The notes: a model not told the origin generated them from the letters alone. 64,000 nt of DNA from Deltaproteobacteria bacterium (GCA_021831785.1 JAKBMB010000026.1:1-64000), one strand, 5' to 3'. Shown: positions 25,260-34,349, numbered from the stretch's first letter. Numbers and translations: made by a program.

Positions 25260-25461
25260 TGCCCACCACCCCGGTTGGTGGCCGGTTGTAAGTTCTCGAC
25301 CGCGCATGCGCCGCTTCGGTTCCTGGTCCAAAGTTTTCCTCGGCGATTCGCGCAGAGCGCGAATCGCCGCGCCCAAGAGCCCGCTGACGCCGGCCGAGGC
25401 CTTGGCTCCGGGCGGCTCGTCCTTGAAGGGCATGAACTTTTCGGGAAATTCGGGCAGCGGC
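25260..25461 (-). pseudogene. C-terminal fragment of [NiFe]-hydrogenase small subunit, copy A
   Basis: On the minus strand PEFPEKFMPFKDEPPGAK, then GLLGAAIRALRE, KTLDQEPKRR and RELTTGHQPGW correspond to the C-terminal end of group 1h-like small subunits (GFPDKFMPF..DEPPGAK, KEPKWR, LTTGY.P). The upstream part with the cluster-binding cysteines is absent, and the expected Cys before PGF is not there. It directly precedes the large-subunit fragment, in the order expected of an intact operon. Confidence 0.72.
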
Positions 25462-25467
25462 CGCACG

Positions 25468-25536
25468 ATGTCGGGTTTTCGGGGCAAATTTATGCGGTTG
25501 ATGGAAGAGCCGCCGGGAGCGAAGATGTCTTCGAGC
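25468..25536 (+). pseudogene. Inverted second copy of hydrogenase small-subunit motif, copy B
   Basis: The plus strand reads SGFRGKFMRLMEEPPGAK and then MSS, resembling the same small-subunit motif as copy A but on the opposite strand. The reverse complement of 25399-25461 aligns with this segment over about 60 nt at moderate identity. The locus is thus a diverged inverted duplication. It passes directly into PAS-domain-like sequence. Confidence 0.5.
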
Positions 25537-25797
25537 GCCGTATTGATACACGGCCGCACGGCGCGCAACATATCCGAGCGAGATCGCGCCGAAAGCGACA
25601 GACGCGAGACCGAGGCTCGCTTTTGCTCACTAGTAGCGCAGCTTCCAGCCGTCACCTTCATGGGCACTCCGGAGGGCGGCCTCAGCGAGCTTTACGTGAG
25701 TCCTCAAATCGAGAGGTTACTTGGTCTCCTGCAGGAGGAGTGGCCCGGCGATTCATTTCCTTGGCGTAACCGACTTCACCCTGAAGACTGCCCGTGA
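25537..25797 (+). pseudogene. PAS-domain sensor fragment
   Basis: The plus strand encodes the end of one PAS/PAC unit (HGRTARNISERDRAE, cf. RDITERKRAE) and most of a next PAS domain (EARFCSLVAQLPAVTF, then LYVSPQIERLLGLLQEEW and RLHPEDC) before a TGA at 25797. Intact homologues continue with 'LHPDDR...' and further sensor or kinase domains. No start codon context or kinase domain remains, so it is a fragment of a sensor protein. Confidence 0.7.
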
Positions 25798-26216
25798 TGA
25801 CTAGGGCAGGATGGTCGGATCGGTTGCCGCCATTCGAAAGCCACAGGCGACGGTACGCCTGTCAGATAGCGGGCGCATCCAGGCGCTCGGCGCACGCTCG
25901 CTGTCTTCAGGCTCTGGAAGCAGCTCGCAAACCGGTGGTGCAATCTTTGCTATGTCCGGGTGGCATCCCGCGAGAGCGTTTCATACCTGGGATTCCGGCA
26001 CTATCTGGTTTGGCCGCCGGAGACATCCGTGTGAGCACGCGGGCAAGCACGACGGTAACGCGCAGCACAAACCTCAGACGACGCGCCGCGAGAGACAGTG
26101 ACTACGATTACAAACGACAGGCCCTGCTTCGGCTCATGAGCGCGGATGATCCAGGGGTAGTTCGACACACGGCGCAACAAACGCGTGCCCGCGAAATAAC
26201 CGGTGAGTAGTAATCG
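25798..26216. other. Degenerate intergenic region
   Basis: Frames are open here but do not match families I recognise. The expected continuation of the PAS protein is not found in any frame. The composition suggests decayed coding DNA between the hydrogenase/PAS relics and the NDH-2-like gene. Confidence 0.45.
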
Positions 26217-27443
26217 ATGAAAAGAATACTGATTATTGGCGGCGGATTTTCCGGACTCGCAGCCGCGATGGGTGCGGCACGTAAACTCGATGAGCTCGGA
26301 GTTACTAACCGCGAGGTCGCAGTCACCCTGGTGAACCGCAACGCGTGGCATTCGATCCGCGTGCGCAACTACGAGCGGGACTTGAGCGAGATTCGAGTTC
26401 CGCTCGACGACGTGCTCAAACCAATCGCAGTCGAACGCGTCGAAGCTCAGGTCACCGCCATCGACCTCGCACGCCGCCGCGTGACCATTAAAACGCTTAA
26501 CGGCCCAACCCAACTCGAGTACGACCGAATAGTGCTCGCGGCGGGAAGCCAAGTTAATCAACCGGATACCCCGGGTCTTGCCGAGTGCGCTTTCAATGTC
26601 GACACGTTCGACGCGGCCGCGCGCCTGAGTGACCACATTGCAAAACCGGCAAAAAAGCCGCCCGGAGCGGGCCGTTATACCGCGCTGGTCATCGGTGCAG
26701 GTCTAACCGGCATCGAGGTCGCCTGCGAATTGCCCGAGAGATTGCGCATCGCGGGAGCGGGCGACGCCAGCCCGGCGCCGCCGCGCGTGATCCTTGCCGA
26801 CCATGCGCCGCAAATCGGGTCGGTCATGGGCAACGACGCGCGATCGGTTATCGGCGAGGCGCTCGCGGCACTCGGTATCGAGACGCGTACCGGAATCGTC
26901 GTCAGCGCGATCGATCAAGAAGGCGCGACCCTAGCCGACGGCAAACGAATCGAGGCTGACACGGTCGTGTGGACCGCCGGCATGCGCGCTAACCCGTTAA
27001 CGGCGCTGTTTCCGGTCGAACGCGATCCGTGGGGACGCATTGCCGTGGATGAGTTTCTTAAGGTCAAGGGCGTCGCCGACGTGTTCGCCGCAGGCGATGT
27101 CGCAAGGATGATCATCGATGGCCGCCATCCGACCGTGATGTCGTGCCAGCATGCGCGTCCGATGGGCAGATTCGCAGGCAACAACGTAGTTTGCGATTTG
27201 CTCGGCGTGAAGCCGCTGGCACTGCAAATTAACTGGTACGTGACCTGCCTCGATTTGGGGCCGTGGGGAGCGGTTTATACGCACGGATGGGAGCCTAAGG
27301 TCGTAGCGTGGGGAATGGCGGCCAAGCGCACCAAGCGGACAATAAACTGCGTTAGAATTTACCCGCCGCGATCCGGCAGTCGGCGCGAAATTCTGGAAGC
27401 CGGCGCGCCCACAGTACCCTCGCCGCCCGAGTCCTACCGCTGA
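26217..27443 (+). CDS. FAD-dependent pyridine nucleotide-disulphide oxidoreductase, NDH-2-like
   Basis: A 408-aa flavoprotein with two Rossmann folds. The N-terminal FAD site is ILIIGGGFSGLAAA (about 4-17), and the NAD(P) site is ALVIGAGLTGIEVA near residue 160. The VVWTAGM and VFAAGDVA segments are typical of type-II NADH dehydrogenases and related ferredoxin/sulfide reductases. No redox-active CxxC is visible, arguing against a disulfide reductase. It probably passes electrons from NAD(P)H to quinone without pumping protons. A C-terminal amphipathic membrane helix is not obvious, so the acceptor is uncertain. Confidence 0.88.
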   Translation: MKRILIIGGGFSGLAAAMGAARKLDELGVTNREVAVTLVNRNAWHSIRVRNYERDLSEIRVPLDDVLKPIAVERVEAQVTAIDLARRRVTIKTLNGPTQLEYDRIVLAAGSQVNQPDTPGLAECAFNVDTFDAAARLSDHIAKPAKKPPGAGRYTALVIGAGLTGIEVACELPERLRIAGAGDASPAPPRVILADHAPQIGSVMGNDARSVIGEALAALGIETRTGIVVSAIDQEGATLADGKRIEADTVVWTAGMRANPLTALFPVERDPWGRIAVDEFLKVKGVADVFAAGDVARMIIDGRHPTVMSCQHARPMGRFAGNNVVCDLLGVKPLALQINWYVTCLDLGPWGAVYTHGWEPKVVAWGMAAKRTKRTINCVRIYPPRSGSRREILEAGAPTVPSPPESYR

Positions 27444-27819
27444 CACCCCACAGCGGATGCTGGGTTGCGGCGGCTGCATCGCCACCGAGCAACGCCGGCC
27501 CCGGCGCCAAAGTCGCGGACGGAGTTAGCGGACCGTCGAGCTCCATCCGGACTCCGATCGCTCAAAGCCGCTTGACCCCAATCATCTTTGGGTTGAATCC
27601 GAAGCGCCTGCGGCTCGTCCAAGACTATCAAAGAGTTACGCAGCGGTACGCACCGTCGCCGGCCCGGGGGTCAGCCGACCACCATGGAATCGAGCCGGAG
27701 AACTCGCGCGGGCACCGGGAAAACACTACGGCGAGCGGCACGCCGCGCTGGGGAAATAGACGCCCTTGAGGGCGCATCGGCGAATGACTTTAAGCGCCCC
27801 GCGGCCGTTGAGGACAAGG
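27444..27819. other. Intergenic, no feature seen
   Basis: Short frames only, without family resemblance. GAGGACAAGG at the end is the ribosome binding site for the MFS gene starting at 27820. Confidence 0.5.
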
Positions 27820-29124
27820 ATGGTTGATGGGGCCGGAATCGAGCCGGACGCAGCAGACACCGATATCAACACGGATCACCGAGCCTTTATCAACACGTCG
27901 GACGAATCTCGCCCACCGGGCGCCGGCGTACCTCGGCTGCTGATCGTCAGCCGAGCGATTCGTGGCGTCGGACAGGGCATGATGCTCGCCGACTTTGCCC
28001 TATACCTGAGGGCGCTGGGATGGAATGCGGCTGGAGTCGGTCTTCTGCTCGCCTTAGGGGCCTCGGGCGAGATCATCGCCAGTATCTTCGTCGGATGGGC
28101 GGGGGACCGCGGAACCAAAAAGCACTTCCTCATATTGGGAGAGGCTTTGACCTTGGCCGCCTGCTGTATGGCAGCGTGCTCGGCGTCGTCCCGGGTTTTA
28201 GCGGCTGCCGCGCTTTTGGGCGGGCTCGGTCAGCGTTCCAACGGCTCACCAGGGCCATTTTCTCCCTCAGAACAATCTTTGTTTGCCTATTGTTCGCCGC
28301 CTTCCCGGTTGGGTGCGGTGCTGAGCATCAATTCTGCCACCGGCTTTGCCGGCCTCGGCGTCGGAGCCTTGCTCGGCGCCTTAGTGGTAACCTGGTGGCG
28401 GCACTTTTCGGGCCCGCAGGTGTTTTGGCCGCTGTTCATCATCTCGGCCATCCTGTCGCTAGCAAACATCCTTTTACTTGCATATATTTCGGAGCCGCCC
28501 CGGCCGCCGCGCCCGGAAGCGCCATCCGCCGTCGTCGAAAGTTCCATCAGAAAGAACGAAGCCCATTCGCTTACTTGGCTGGTTTTGACCAACCTGCTCA
28601 ACGGAGTGGCCATAGGCATGGCGGATCTCCTGGTGCCGCTCTGGTTTGCCAAACAATTCCATGCAAAACCGACCTCGATCAGCTCGCTGATGGCCTTTAC
28701 GTTTTTCCTCACCGCGTTGCTGGCTTGCGCTGCGGCGACCCTGATCTATCGAACCGGGCATTTGAAGCTGCTTCTTCGAACACAGTCTATGTCCGCGGGG
28801 CTTCTCATCATCTTCCCCTTTATCCCGGTCTATTGGTTGGCCTTCATGATACTTGCCATTCGTTACGCTTTGACGCGCTCACCGGGCGGCGTCAGGCAGA
28901 CGCTCACCAACGCCCTGGTGCAGCGGCAGAGGATCGGTCTAGCGACCAGTCTCAACGTTTCCTCGCTCCAGGCTGGCCAGCTATTCGCCCCCTACTTCGC
29001 CGGCCTGCTTTTGGACCATGGACAGGCGGCCACACCATTTTTTCTGGCCGCCTTCTGCCAGGCTTTCGCGGTGTGGTTCTACAAGTGCTCCTTTCATGAG
29101 CCCGCGCCGGATACGGACAGGTGA
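27820..29124 (+). CDS. Major facilitator superfamily transporter
   Basis: A 434-aa inner-membrane protein with about twelve hydrophobic segments. The loop between helices 2 and 3 shows the MFS motif A form GWAGDRGTKKHF (cf. G-x-L-a-D-r-x-G-r-r). A hydrophilic N-terminal tail of about 45 residues and a central loop rich in Pro/Arg near 225-245 are present. The substrate cannot be inferred. The start at 27820 is favoured over upstream codons because AGGACAAGG precedes it closely. Confidence 0.85.
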   Translation: MVDGAGIEPDAADTDINTDHRAFINTSDESRPPGAGVPRLLIVSRAIRGVGQGMMLADFALYLRALGWNAAGVGLLLALGASGEIIASIFVGWAGDRGTKKHFLILGEALTLAACCMAACSASSRVLAAAALLGGLGQRSNGSPGPFSPSEQSLFAYCSPPSRLGAVLSINSATGFAGLGVGALLGALVVTWWRHFSGPQVFWPLFIISAILSLANILLLAYISEPPRPPRPEAPSAVVESSIRKNEAHSLTWLVLTNLLNGVAIGMADLLVPLWFAKQFHAKPTSISSLMAFTFFLTALLACAAATLIYRTGHLKLLLRTQSMSAGLLIIFPFIPVYWLAFMILAIRYALTRSPGGVRQTLTNALVQRQRIGLATSLNVSSLQAGQLFAPYFAGLLLDHGQAATPFFLAAFCQAFAVWFYKCSFHEPAPDTDR

Positions 29125-29260
29125 CCGGGGCCGCAAGCAGGTCGGACCCCCAACCACTCGCGCGCCGGCGCGGTCGTCACGCGAAGATTTCGTCAGGGGA
29201 GATCAAGCAGCGATAACCGTCGCCCTCAAGGAAAAGGCAAAAACTGGAGAGCTGAACATT

Positions 29261-30565
29261 ATGGCGACTGGATTGCTCGGGGCGATCGACTGCTGGCTTA
29301 CACTGCCCTTGTGTCTGGCCGTGCGATGGGTAAATCGAGGCTTAGCTCCGCTGTCCGGCCAGCGCGGCCCGGCAGCGCGGCCGCAGACTATCTGCCTGGC
29401 GAAATTCGCTGGCCTCGGAAGCATCATCAACACCACGCCGCTACTGCGCGCGGTGCGCAAGCGCTACCCTTCCGGTCACATCGTCTATTTGACATTCGCG
29501 CGGCACGAGGAACTGGTTCGGCGCTTGACTCCGGTCGACGAAGGTTTGTTCATCGATGATCGCTCGCTGTGGTCACTGGCCCGCTCGCTCTACTTCGTGA
29601 CCAGGCGGCTTAAGCAGCTTGCTCCCACCTGCTACTTGGATCTTCAATACTATAGCGTCTGTTATTTTTCCGCTCTGGTTGCGATCCTGAGCGGCGCGCC
29701 ACAGGTCGTAGGCTTTATCCGGCAGCCGAGCTTGGCAAAAAAGCGCTTCCTGACTTGTGCCGTCTACTTTAACGCCTTTCAACCGCTGCAGGAGGCGTTT
29801 CGGCAAATTGCAGCCGCAATCGGCTGCGAGTTATGCGTCTCTTCGCCCGCGGGCGAATGTTCGCTGAGGATTTTTTCGAAAGACCAGGAGGAGGTGAAGC
29901 AGTATCTGAGCCGACGGGAAAAACAACCGCGGCGGTTGCTGGTGGTCAATGCGAATGCTTCCGCGGCGTGCCTCGAGCGGCGCTGGCCCAGGGAATCCTT
30001 TGCTGAAACAGTACGCGGACTACTGCGCCGGATGTCCGATCTGCGCGTCGTGCTAATCGGCGCAGCCGATGAACGGGGCTGTGTCGAAGGGCTGCGTTAT
30101 GCCATTGGGCCGGACAACCAGCGAGTGCTGAACCTGGCTGGCGTGCTGTCGCAGGGAGGGCTGCTGGCGCTACTCAGACAAGCAGACTGCCTACTCAGCA
30201 ATGATAGCGGCCCGATGCACGCGGGCTTCGCGCTGGGGACTCCGACAGTCGCCCTATTCGGCCCCGCCAACCCGCAGGACCATATATCACAGGCCGACCT
30301 GCGGAAATCGGTTATTTTTTATGCGCCGGTTTTCTGCAGCCCGTGCATCCACTTCATCTCGCCCCCGCCCTGCGGCGGCGACAACACGTGCATGCGGCTG
30401 ATTCCTGTGGCCTCCGTCCGCGAGGCGTGCCTGGCGCTTCTGACCGGCAAGGCTTTGCGCGGCTCCCTCGCTGCGCAGTGGAGACCACCGGCCTTCGTTG
30501 CGCCAACGGTTGCTTGGGGTGCGCCTCACGATGCGCTTTACGTTCACCGCTGTGCACCCTCCTAG
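29261..30565 (+). CDS. Glycosyltransferase family 9 (heptosyltransferase-like)
   Basis: A 434-aa GT-B enzyme of the ADP-heptose:LPS heptosyltransferase family. The N-terminal domain opens with TICLAKFAGLGSIINTTPLL. The C-terminal nucleotide-sugar motif is LLSNDSGPMHAGFALGTPTVALFGPANP, the hallmark of GT9. An additional Cys-rich segment (CSPCIHF, PPCGGDNTC) near 365-385 is common in this subgroup. A hydrophobic helix near the N-terminus suggests membrane association. It probably adds a sugar to lipopolysaccharide core or another glycolipid. The ATG at 29261 has GGAGA upstream. Confidence 0.88.
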   Translation: MATGLLGAIDCWLTLPLCLAVRWVNRGLAPLSGQRGPAARPQTICLAKFAGLGSIINTTPLLRAVRKRYPSGHIVYLTFARHEELVRRLTPVDEGLFIDDRSLWSLARSLYFVTRRLKQLAPTCYLDLQYYSVCYFSALVAILSGAPQVVGFIRQPSLAKKRFLTCAVYFNAFQPLQEAFRQIAAAIGCELCVSSPAGECSLRIFSKDQEEVKQYLSRREKQPRRLLVVNANASAACLERRWPRESFAETVRGLLRRMSDLRVVLIGAADERGCVEGLRYAIGPDNQRVLNLAGVLSQGGLLALLRQADCLLSNDSGPMHAGFALGTPTVALFGPANPQDHISQADLRKSVIFYAPVFCSPCIHFISPPPCGGDNTCMRLIPVASVREACLALLTGKALRGSLAAQWRPPAFVAPTVAWGAPHDALYVHRCAPS

Positions 30566-30727
30566 CCGATATAATTCCGCGGCGCTCGATCGGTTTAAAG
30601 ATCGAGGTGAAGGCGCATGGCATCTCCCACCTCACGCGCGATGGCGGCGTTGAGCATGGGCAACGCGCCGCCTCGTAGGCGTTCCTTAACGATAACGATA
30701 GTGCGAATCTGCAATAAATGCCTTCTG

Positions 30728-30843
30728 GGCAAGATTGAGGATACGTCTGTGGTGAACGAAGGTAAGGAAGTGGTCCAAGCGACGTTGGTAGCGGACCATG
30801 AGGCCGCGGAAGTTGTGGCGCCAGGCGAACAGCCGCGCGACCT
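30728..30843 (-). mobile_element. IS5-family transposase relic
   Basis: The minus strand encodes VARLFAWRHNFRGLMVRYQR and then RLDHFLTFVHHRRIL. This is the near-C-terminal block of IS5-group transposases (usual form: VERTFAWLHNFRRLVVRYER...YLAFVHLACIL), which contains the last catalytic Glu. Here that Glu position reads Ala. No start, no rest of the gene and no terminal inverted repeats are recognisable, so it is a dead fragment. Confidence 0.7.
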
Positions 30844-31411
30844 TCGCGCGCCTGCACGAGCGGCTATCTTGGAGGCGCCGCCGCCGTGATCCACGGCTCG
30901 GGAAATTAGTATGACGTGTACCACCTGCCCCCTCCGGCTTGCAACACCGGCGACCCTTGGGCGTAATTTAGAAGCGGCACCAAAAGGCGCGCGCCGAAGC
31001 CGGCGGTCGGATCGCTGGTATCTCACGGATGCGGTAGTTGCGGACCAAAATGTCATGGGGCGAGTGCGCCGGACGTTGAGGCGGTCGAGAACCTCGCGCA
31101 AATCCACAGAGCGGCAGCGCAGGAGTGGGCCGCCGACCCGGCGGGGCTTCCCCGGCCGGGTCCCATCGGTCGGCCCGTCAGATCAAACGCGCATCGATTA
31201 CGCGCGACGCTTTCATGCGCTGCGCTGGCTGACCTCCGCTTCGTACGCCGCCTCGATGCCGAAGGCGCCGGTACGCGCTTCCGTATCAGCCGCGCTCATG
31301 GCACTGGGGTCTTCACCGTTTTCGAGGCGGCCGCCGCGAGCCTTCCACCGCCGCCTCGCGCTCATTACTGCTAAAACCGCGCGCGGCCACTGCCCGCGCA
31401 AAGCCAACCTA

Positions 31412-31454
31412 CTGAGAACTGCAGAATATAGCGACAGGCAGACTCTAAGCTTGG
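31412..31454 (+). repeat. Dispersed 43-nt repeat, copy B
   Basis: Matches copy A at 5379-5421 in 38 of 43 positions, same orientation, no gaps. A related CATCCTCACCTTCCC segment follows at about 31471, as after copy A. Confidence 0.75.
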
Positions 31455-31703
31455 GCCTCTACCGCCACCCCCATCCTCACCTTCCCCCGCCGCGCGGGGG
31501 AAGGCCGGGAAGGGGGCGCGGGCCTTGCCCGCGTAGCGCGCACCAGGCCACCCCCACGACTCTGCGCTGTCTCAATATTTTGCAATCCTCAATAATCCTA
31601 GCGCCTAGGCCAAAAGGCGCTGCCGGCAAAAAGCCTGCCTCAACATTCCTCAGACTCGTGAAGCGCGCAGCGGTAGCAGCGAGCTTCGCAACGGAGACCA
31701 GTT

Positions 31704-32669
31704 ATGAGACGTGGCGTTAAGAAGCTCAGTGTGTGCGTGGCGGTCACGCTCGGTTTGCACAGCTCAATTGCCTTTGCCTTAAACGTTAAGTTTGGTGCAC
31801 CCCCCACGGTGGGGATAATTGCCGGGTCCGCCGCGTCGGTCATCGTGTGGACGGTCCCAGTGATGCTGCAAGGGCAGAGCGGGTTCTCGTTGCTCGGCTC
31901 AGAATTAACCTCCGACGGCAAGTATCTCGGCAACAACTTGGTGTGGGACGCCGAAGACGTGGTCACTTCACCGCTTTACATCGCCGGCCAAAACAGCCCC
32001 TTTCGCTCCAGCGACTTCTACCTGGCGGTGCTCGGACTGGGCGCCATATGGAGCGGCTCGTTCGCGCTCGACAAGACCATGAAGAATAATTTGGTATCCA
32101 TGAGCGGCACCGACGCGGGTTTGCTCGAGCATGTGAGCTATGGCCTTGTCAGCTCCGCTACGGCTGGCCTTTACGGCTACGGACTCTACTCCGGCGATAC
32201 TCGAGCCCGTGACATGGCGATAACCGCGGGCGAAGGCGCCGGAGTCGCCACGCTCGTTGACGCCTTAATCGTTAAGCCTGCATTCGGCCGGCTCAGGCCG
32301 CGTCAGACCAGCAGCCACACAGCGTTTTTCTCCGGCGGCGCGTCGTTCGTCTCGGGCGACGTGACCCCAATGTTCGCCTTGGCCGCCGGCGTGAGCGAAT
32401 ATTTCAACAACGCCTGGTATGTCGCGGGCCCGATCTACGCCGCGGCGCTGACCGACGGCTTCGGCCGCATGGGATACAACGCACATTGGTTCTCGGACGT
32501 GATCGGCGCGGCCATGCTGGGCTCGCTCACGACCGAGTTGCTTATCCATCTGCACGCCGAGCATGCCCTAGAGGGAAGCCGCTGGCATCTGTTTGCCGAA
32601 ACCCCGCCGCCTACGCCGTACGATCCCAACGCGTTCGGCATGGGCATCGGGTTGGCGTACAACTGGTAA
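31704..32669 (+). CDS. PAP2-superfamily phosphatase-like protein
   Basis: A 321-aa protein with an N-terminal signal peptide (LSVCVAVTLGLHSSIAFA). The type-2 phosphatidic acid phosphatase motifs are ordered normally: motif 1 K191-x6-R198-P199 (KPAFGRLRP), motif 2 SFVSGD at 214-219, motif 3 R255-x5-H261-x3-D265 (RMGYNAHWFSD). Motif 2 normally reads PSGH; here the catalytic-helper His is Asp219, so activity may differ. Family members dephosphorylate lipid phosphates in the envelope, or act as acyltransferase/exchange enzymes. GGAG lies 9 nt before the start. Confidence 0.8.
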   Translation: MRRGVKKLSVCVAVTLGLHSSIAFALNVKFGAPPTVGIIAGSAASVIVWTVPVMLQGQSGFSLLGSELTSDGKYLGNNLVWDAEDVVTSPLYIAGQNSPFRSSDFYLAVLGLGAIWSGSFALDKTMKNNLVSMSGTDAGLLEHVSYGLVSSATAGLYGYGLYSGDTRARDMAITAGEGAGVATLVDALIVKPAFGRLRPRQTSSHTAFFSGGASFVSGDVTPMFALAAGVSEYFNNAWYVAGPIYAAALTDGFGRMGYNAHWFSDVIGAAMLGSLTTELLIHLHAEHALEGSRWHLFAETPPPTPYDPNAFGMGIGLAYNW

Positions 32670-32691
32670 GGCGTAATTTACAGCGCGCCGC

Positions 32692-33846
32692 TCAGATACC
32701 GACTCCTTGCATCTTGCCGTCAGCGGTCAGGCGGCGCTGCCGCCCGCCCCATTCGACGGTGTTGCCGATCAAGCTGGCAGTCCACAGCCCCGCTAAGAGC
32801 AGGTCTTTGAACGGCACCAGAAGCATGTCGGTGAACTTAAACGGCAACTTAAACACCAGCACACCCATGACGGCTGACATGATTAGCCTGGCGGCCAGCG
32901 TCCCCGCTGCGAGCTTCAGCGCCGCAGCGCTAAAGCCTGCAAGCGGCAGCAGAGCGAGCGCCCAAAAGGTGCCGTTAATGAAGATTCTTCCCAGGCTGAT
33001 GGGACGTATTCTGCGGTCCACGCGCCAGCCGCGCAGTTGATGGCGCCAGAAGTCGCTGACGGTTTTTTCCTCGGGTGTCGTGGTGACCAGCGCGCTTGAA
33101 ACTTTGATGCGGTAGCCGGCGGCGGCGACATTGCGCGCCAGCACCAAGTCGTCACCGAAACAGTCCTTGACCGCGTCCAAGCCGCCGATCGAGTCGAGCA
33201 CGTTTGTTCTGATCGCGATACACGAGGCGTAAGCATGACGCGCCGATTCAATGTACTTCGACAAAATCGCGATTGGAGCAAAGTCGGTGTTGATGAAAAG
33301 CGCCTCCAGCCGCGCCCCAATGTCCCCGGATGCCGGCTTGCCGCAGTAAATACAGGTGACCAGCCCGACTTTGTCCTCGCCGAGCTCCCCGACCAAGCGG
33401 CGCACGTGATCGCGTCGTACGCGGCCGTCGGCGTCGCTCATGACCAAGACCTCGGCCTGGGGCGCATGGTCGAGCATCCACAAAAGCTTGCCAACCTTCG
33501 GATTTCCGGCATGGCCCTGGCCTATCGTCACGACGACGTCGGAAGACGGGTATTCGCGTTCGATCGCGCGCACGATGAGCGCCGATCCGTCTTGGTCGCT
33601 GGTTGCGCCGAAAACAAACTTCTTGGCCGGATAATCGACCTCGAGCAGATTGCGCACGTTTTGCAGCATCTGTTCGCTGAAACCGTGCAACGGCCTGAGC
33701 AGCAGCACGCTGGGAGGCTCGTCGGGCAGCGGCTTAGGCGCCGCCGCGGATTCCAGGGCGAAGCGCAAGCCGGCCAGGCATGCCGCAGCATAGTAAGCCA
33801 ACGAGCTATAGATACAGAACGAGATAAAGTGGTACAAAAAATTCAT
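32692..33846 (-). CDS. HpnI-like ceramide-glucosyltransferase-family glycosyltransferase
   Basis: A 384-aa inner-membrane GT21 glycosyltransferase. An N-terminal membrane helix (about 5-28) precedes the GT-A domain. It shows VLLLRPLHGFSEQMLQN, a metal-binding MSDADGRV, a FGDDLVLA acidic motif and QLRGWRVDRR, which corresponds to (Q/R)xxRW. Two or three C-terminal membrane segments follow. HpnI adds N-acetylglucosamine to bacteriohopanetetrol, and the sequence is of that type. No other hpn genes are visible in the window, so assignment to the hopanoid pathway is by similarity only. Confidence 0.78.
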   Translation of the reverse strand: MNFLYHFISFCIYSSLAYYAAACLAGLRFALESAAAPKPLPDEPPSVLLLRPLHGFSEQMLQNVRNLLEVDYPAKKFVFGATSDQDGSALIVRAIEREYPSSDVVVTIGQGHAGNPKVGKLLWMLDHAPQAEVLVMSDADGRVRRDHVRRLVGELGEDKVGLVTCIYCGKPASGDIGARLEALFINTDFAPIAILSKYIESARHAYASCIAIRTNVLDSIGGLDAVKDCFGDDLVLARNVAAAGYRIKVSSALVTTTPEEKTVSDFWRHQLRGWRVDRRIRPISLGRIFINGTFWALALLPLAGFSAAALKLAAGTLAARLIMSAVMGVLVFKLPFKFTDMLLVPFKDLLLAGLWTASLIGNTVEWGGRQRRLTADGKMQGVGI

Positions 33847-34349
33847 CGAAGTTACGCCGTCTTATGCGGTAGCCAAGCCGTGGCTCGTGCCCGGCGACGA
33901 CCGAGCGATTCCGGCCGGTTCTCGAACTTGAGTAGTTGCGATATGGTCCCCTGGGTGACCGTCTCCCGCGCGTGAATCGCCGCCTTTCGACCGAGTCGCG
34001 CACGCGCGACGCCGCGACGAGCTTAGAGCGGGCGCAGCCGCCGGCAACCATGCACAAGCAGCAGACCGGCTTCGGGCGCGCAGCGCCGGAGCGGGGAACA
34101 GTCCGTCGTCCGCCGGCCAAGGACTGCTCGCGCGTTGTCGACCGACGCGCAGCATCCAACCGGTGGCGCGCCTTGCGGCCGGCAAAGGCGTAAGTCGAAC
34201 TATCGCACAAACTCCGCCCGCTTCACCTCGCGCGGTCACCAGCATCCGAGCCAAGACCGGTGGGTCGGCGCAAGCCGACAGCTCCGGTGCGCGAGCATGA
34301 CTTCTGCTGCTCGAAGCCCCCAAGGGGACGTAAGCGGCATCGAGCCAAG
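33847..34349. other. Intergenic, no feature seen
   Basis: About 500 nt upstream of the HpnI-like gene and downstream of the Spy/CpxP-like gene. Frames are Arg/Ala-rich shadows. I see no terminator, repeat or RNA. Confidence 0.5.

Larger units (their letters stand above)
30566..31703. other. Transposon graveyard / non-coding region
   Basis: About 1.1 kb without an intact gene. It contains an IS5-type transposase relic (30728-30843), copy B of the dispersed 43-nt repeat (31412-31454) and GC-rich hairpin-forming DNA near 31485-31545. Other open frames are Arg-rich shadows. Confidence 0.6.

Noticed and set aside
30911-31720. 269-codon open frame on the plus strand
   Set aside because: Sequence is Arg/Ala/Pro-rich, crosses the dispersed repeat and overlaps the start of the PAP2 gene. 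It is not a plausible protein.
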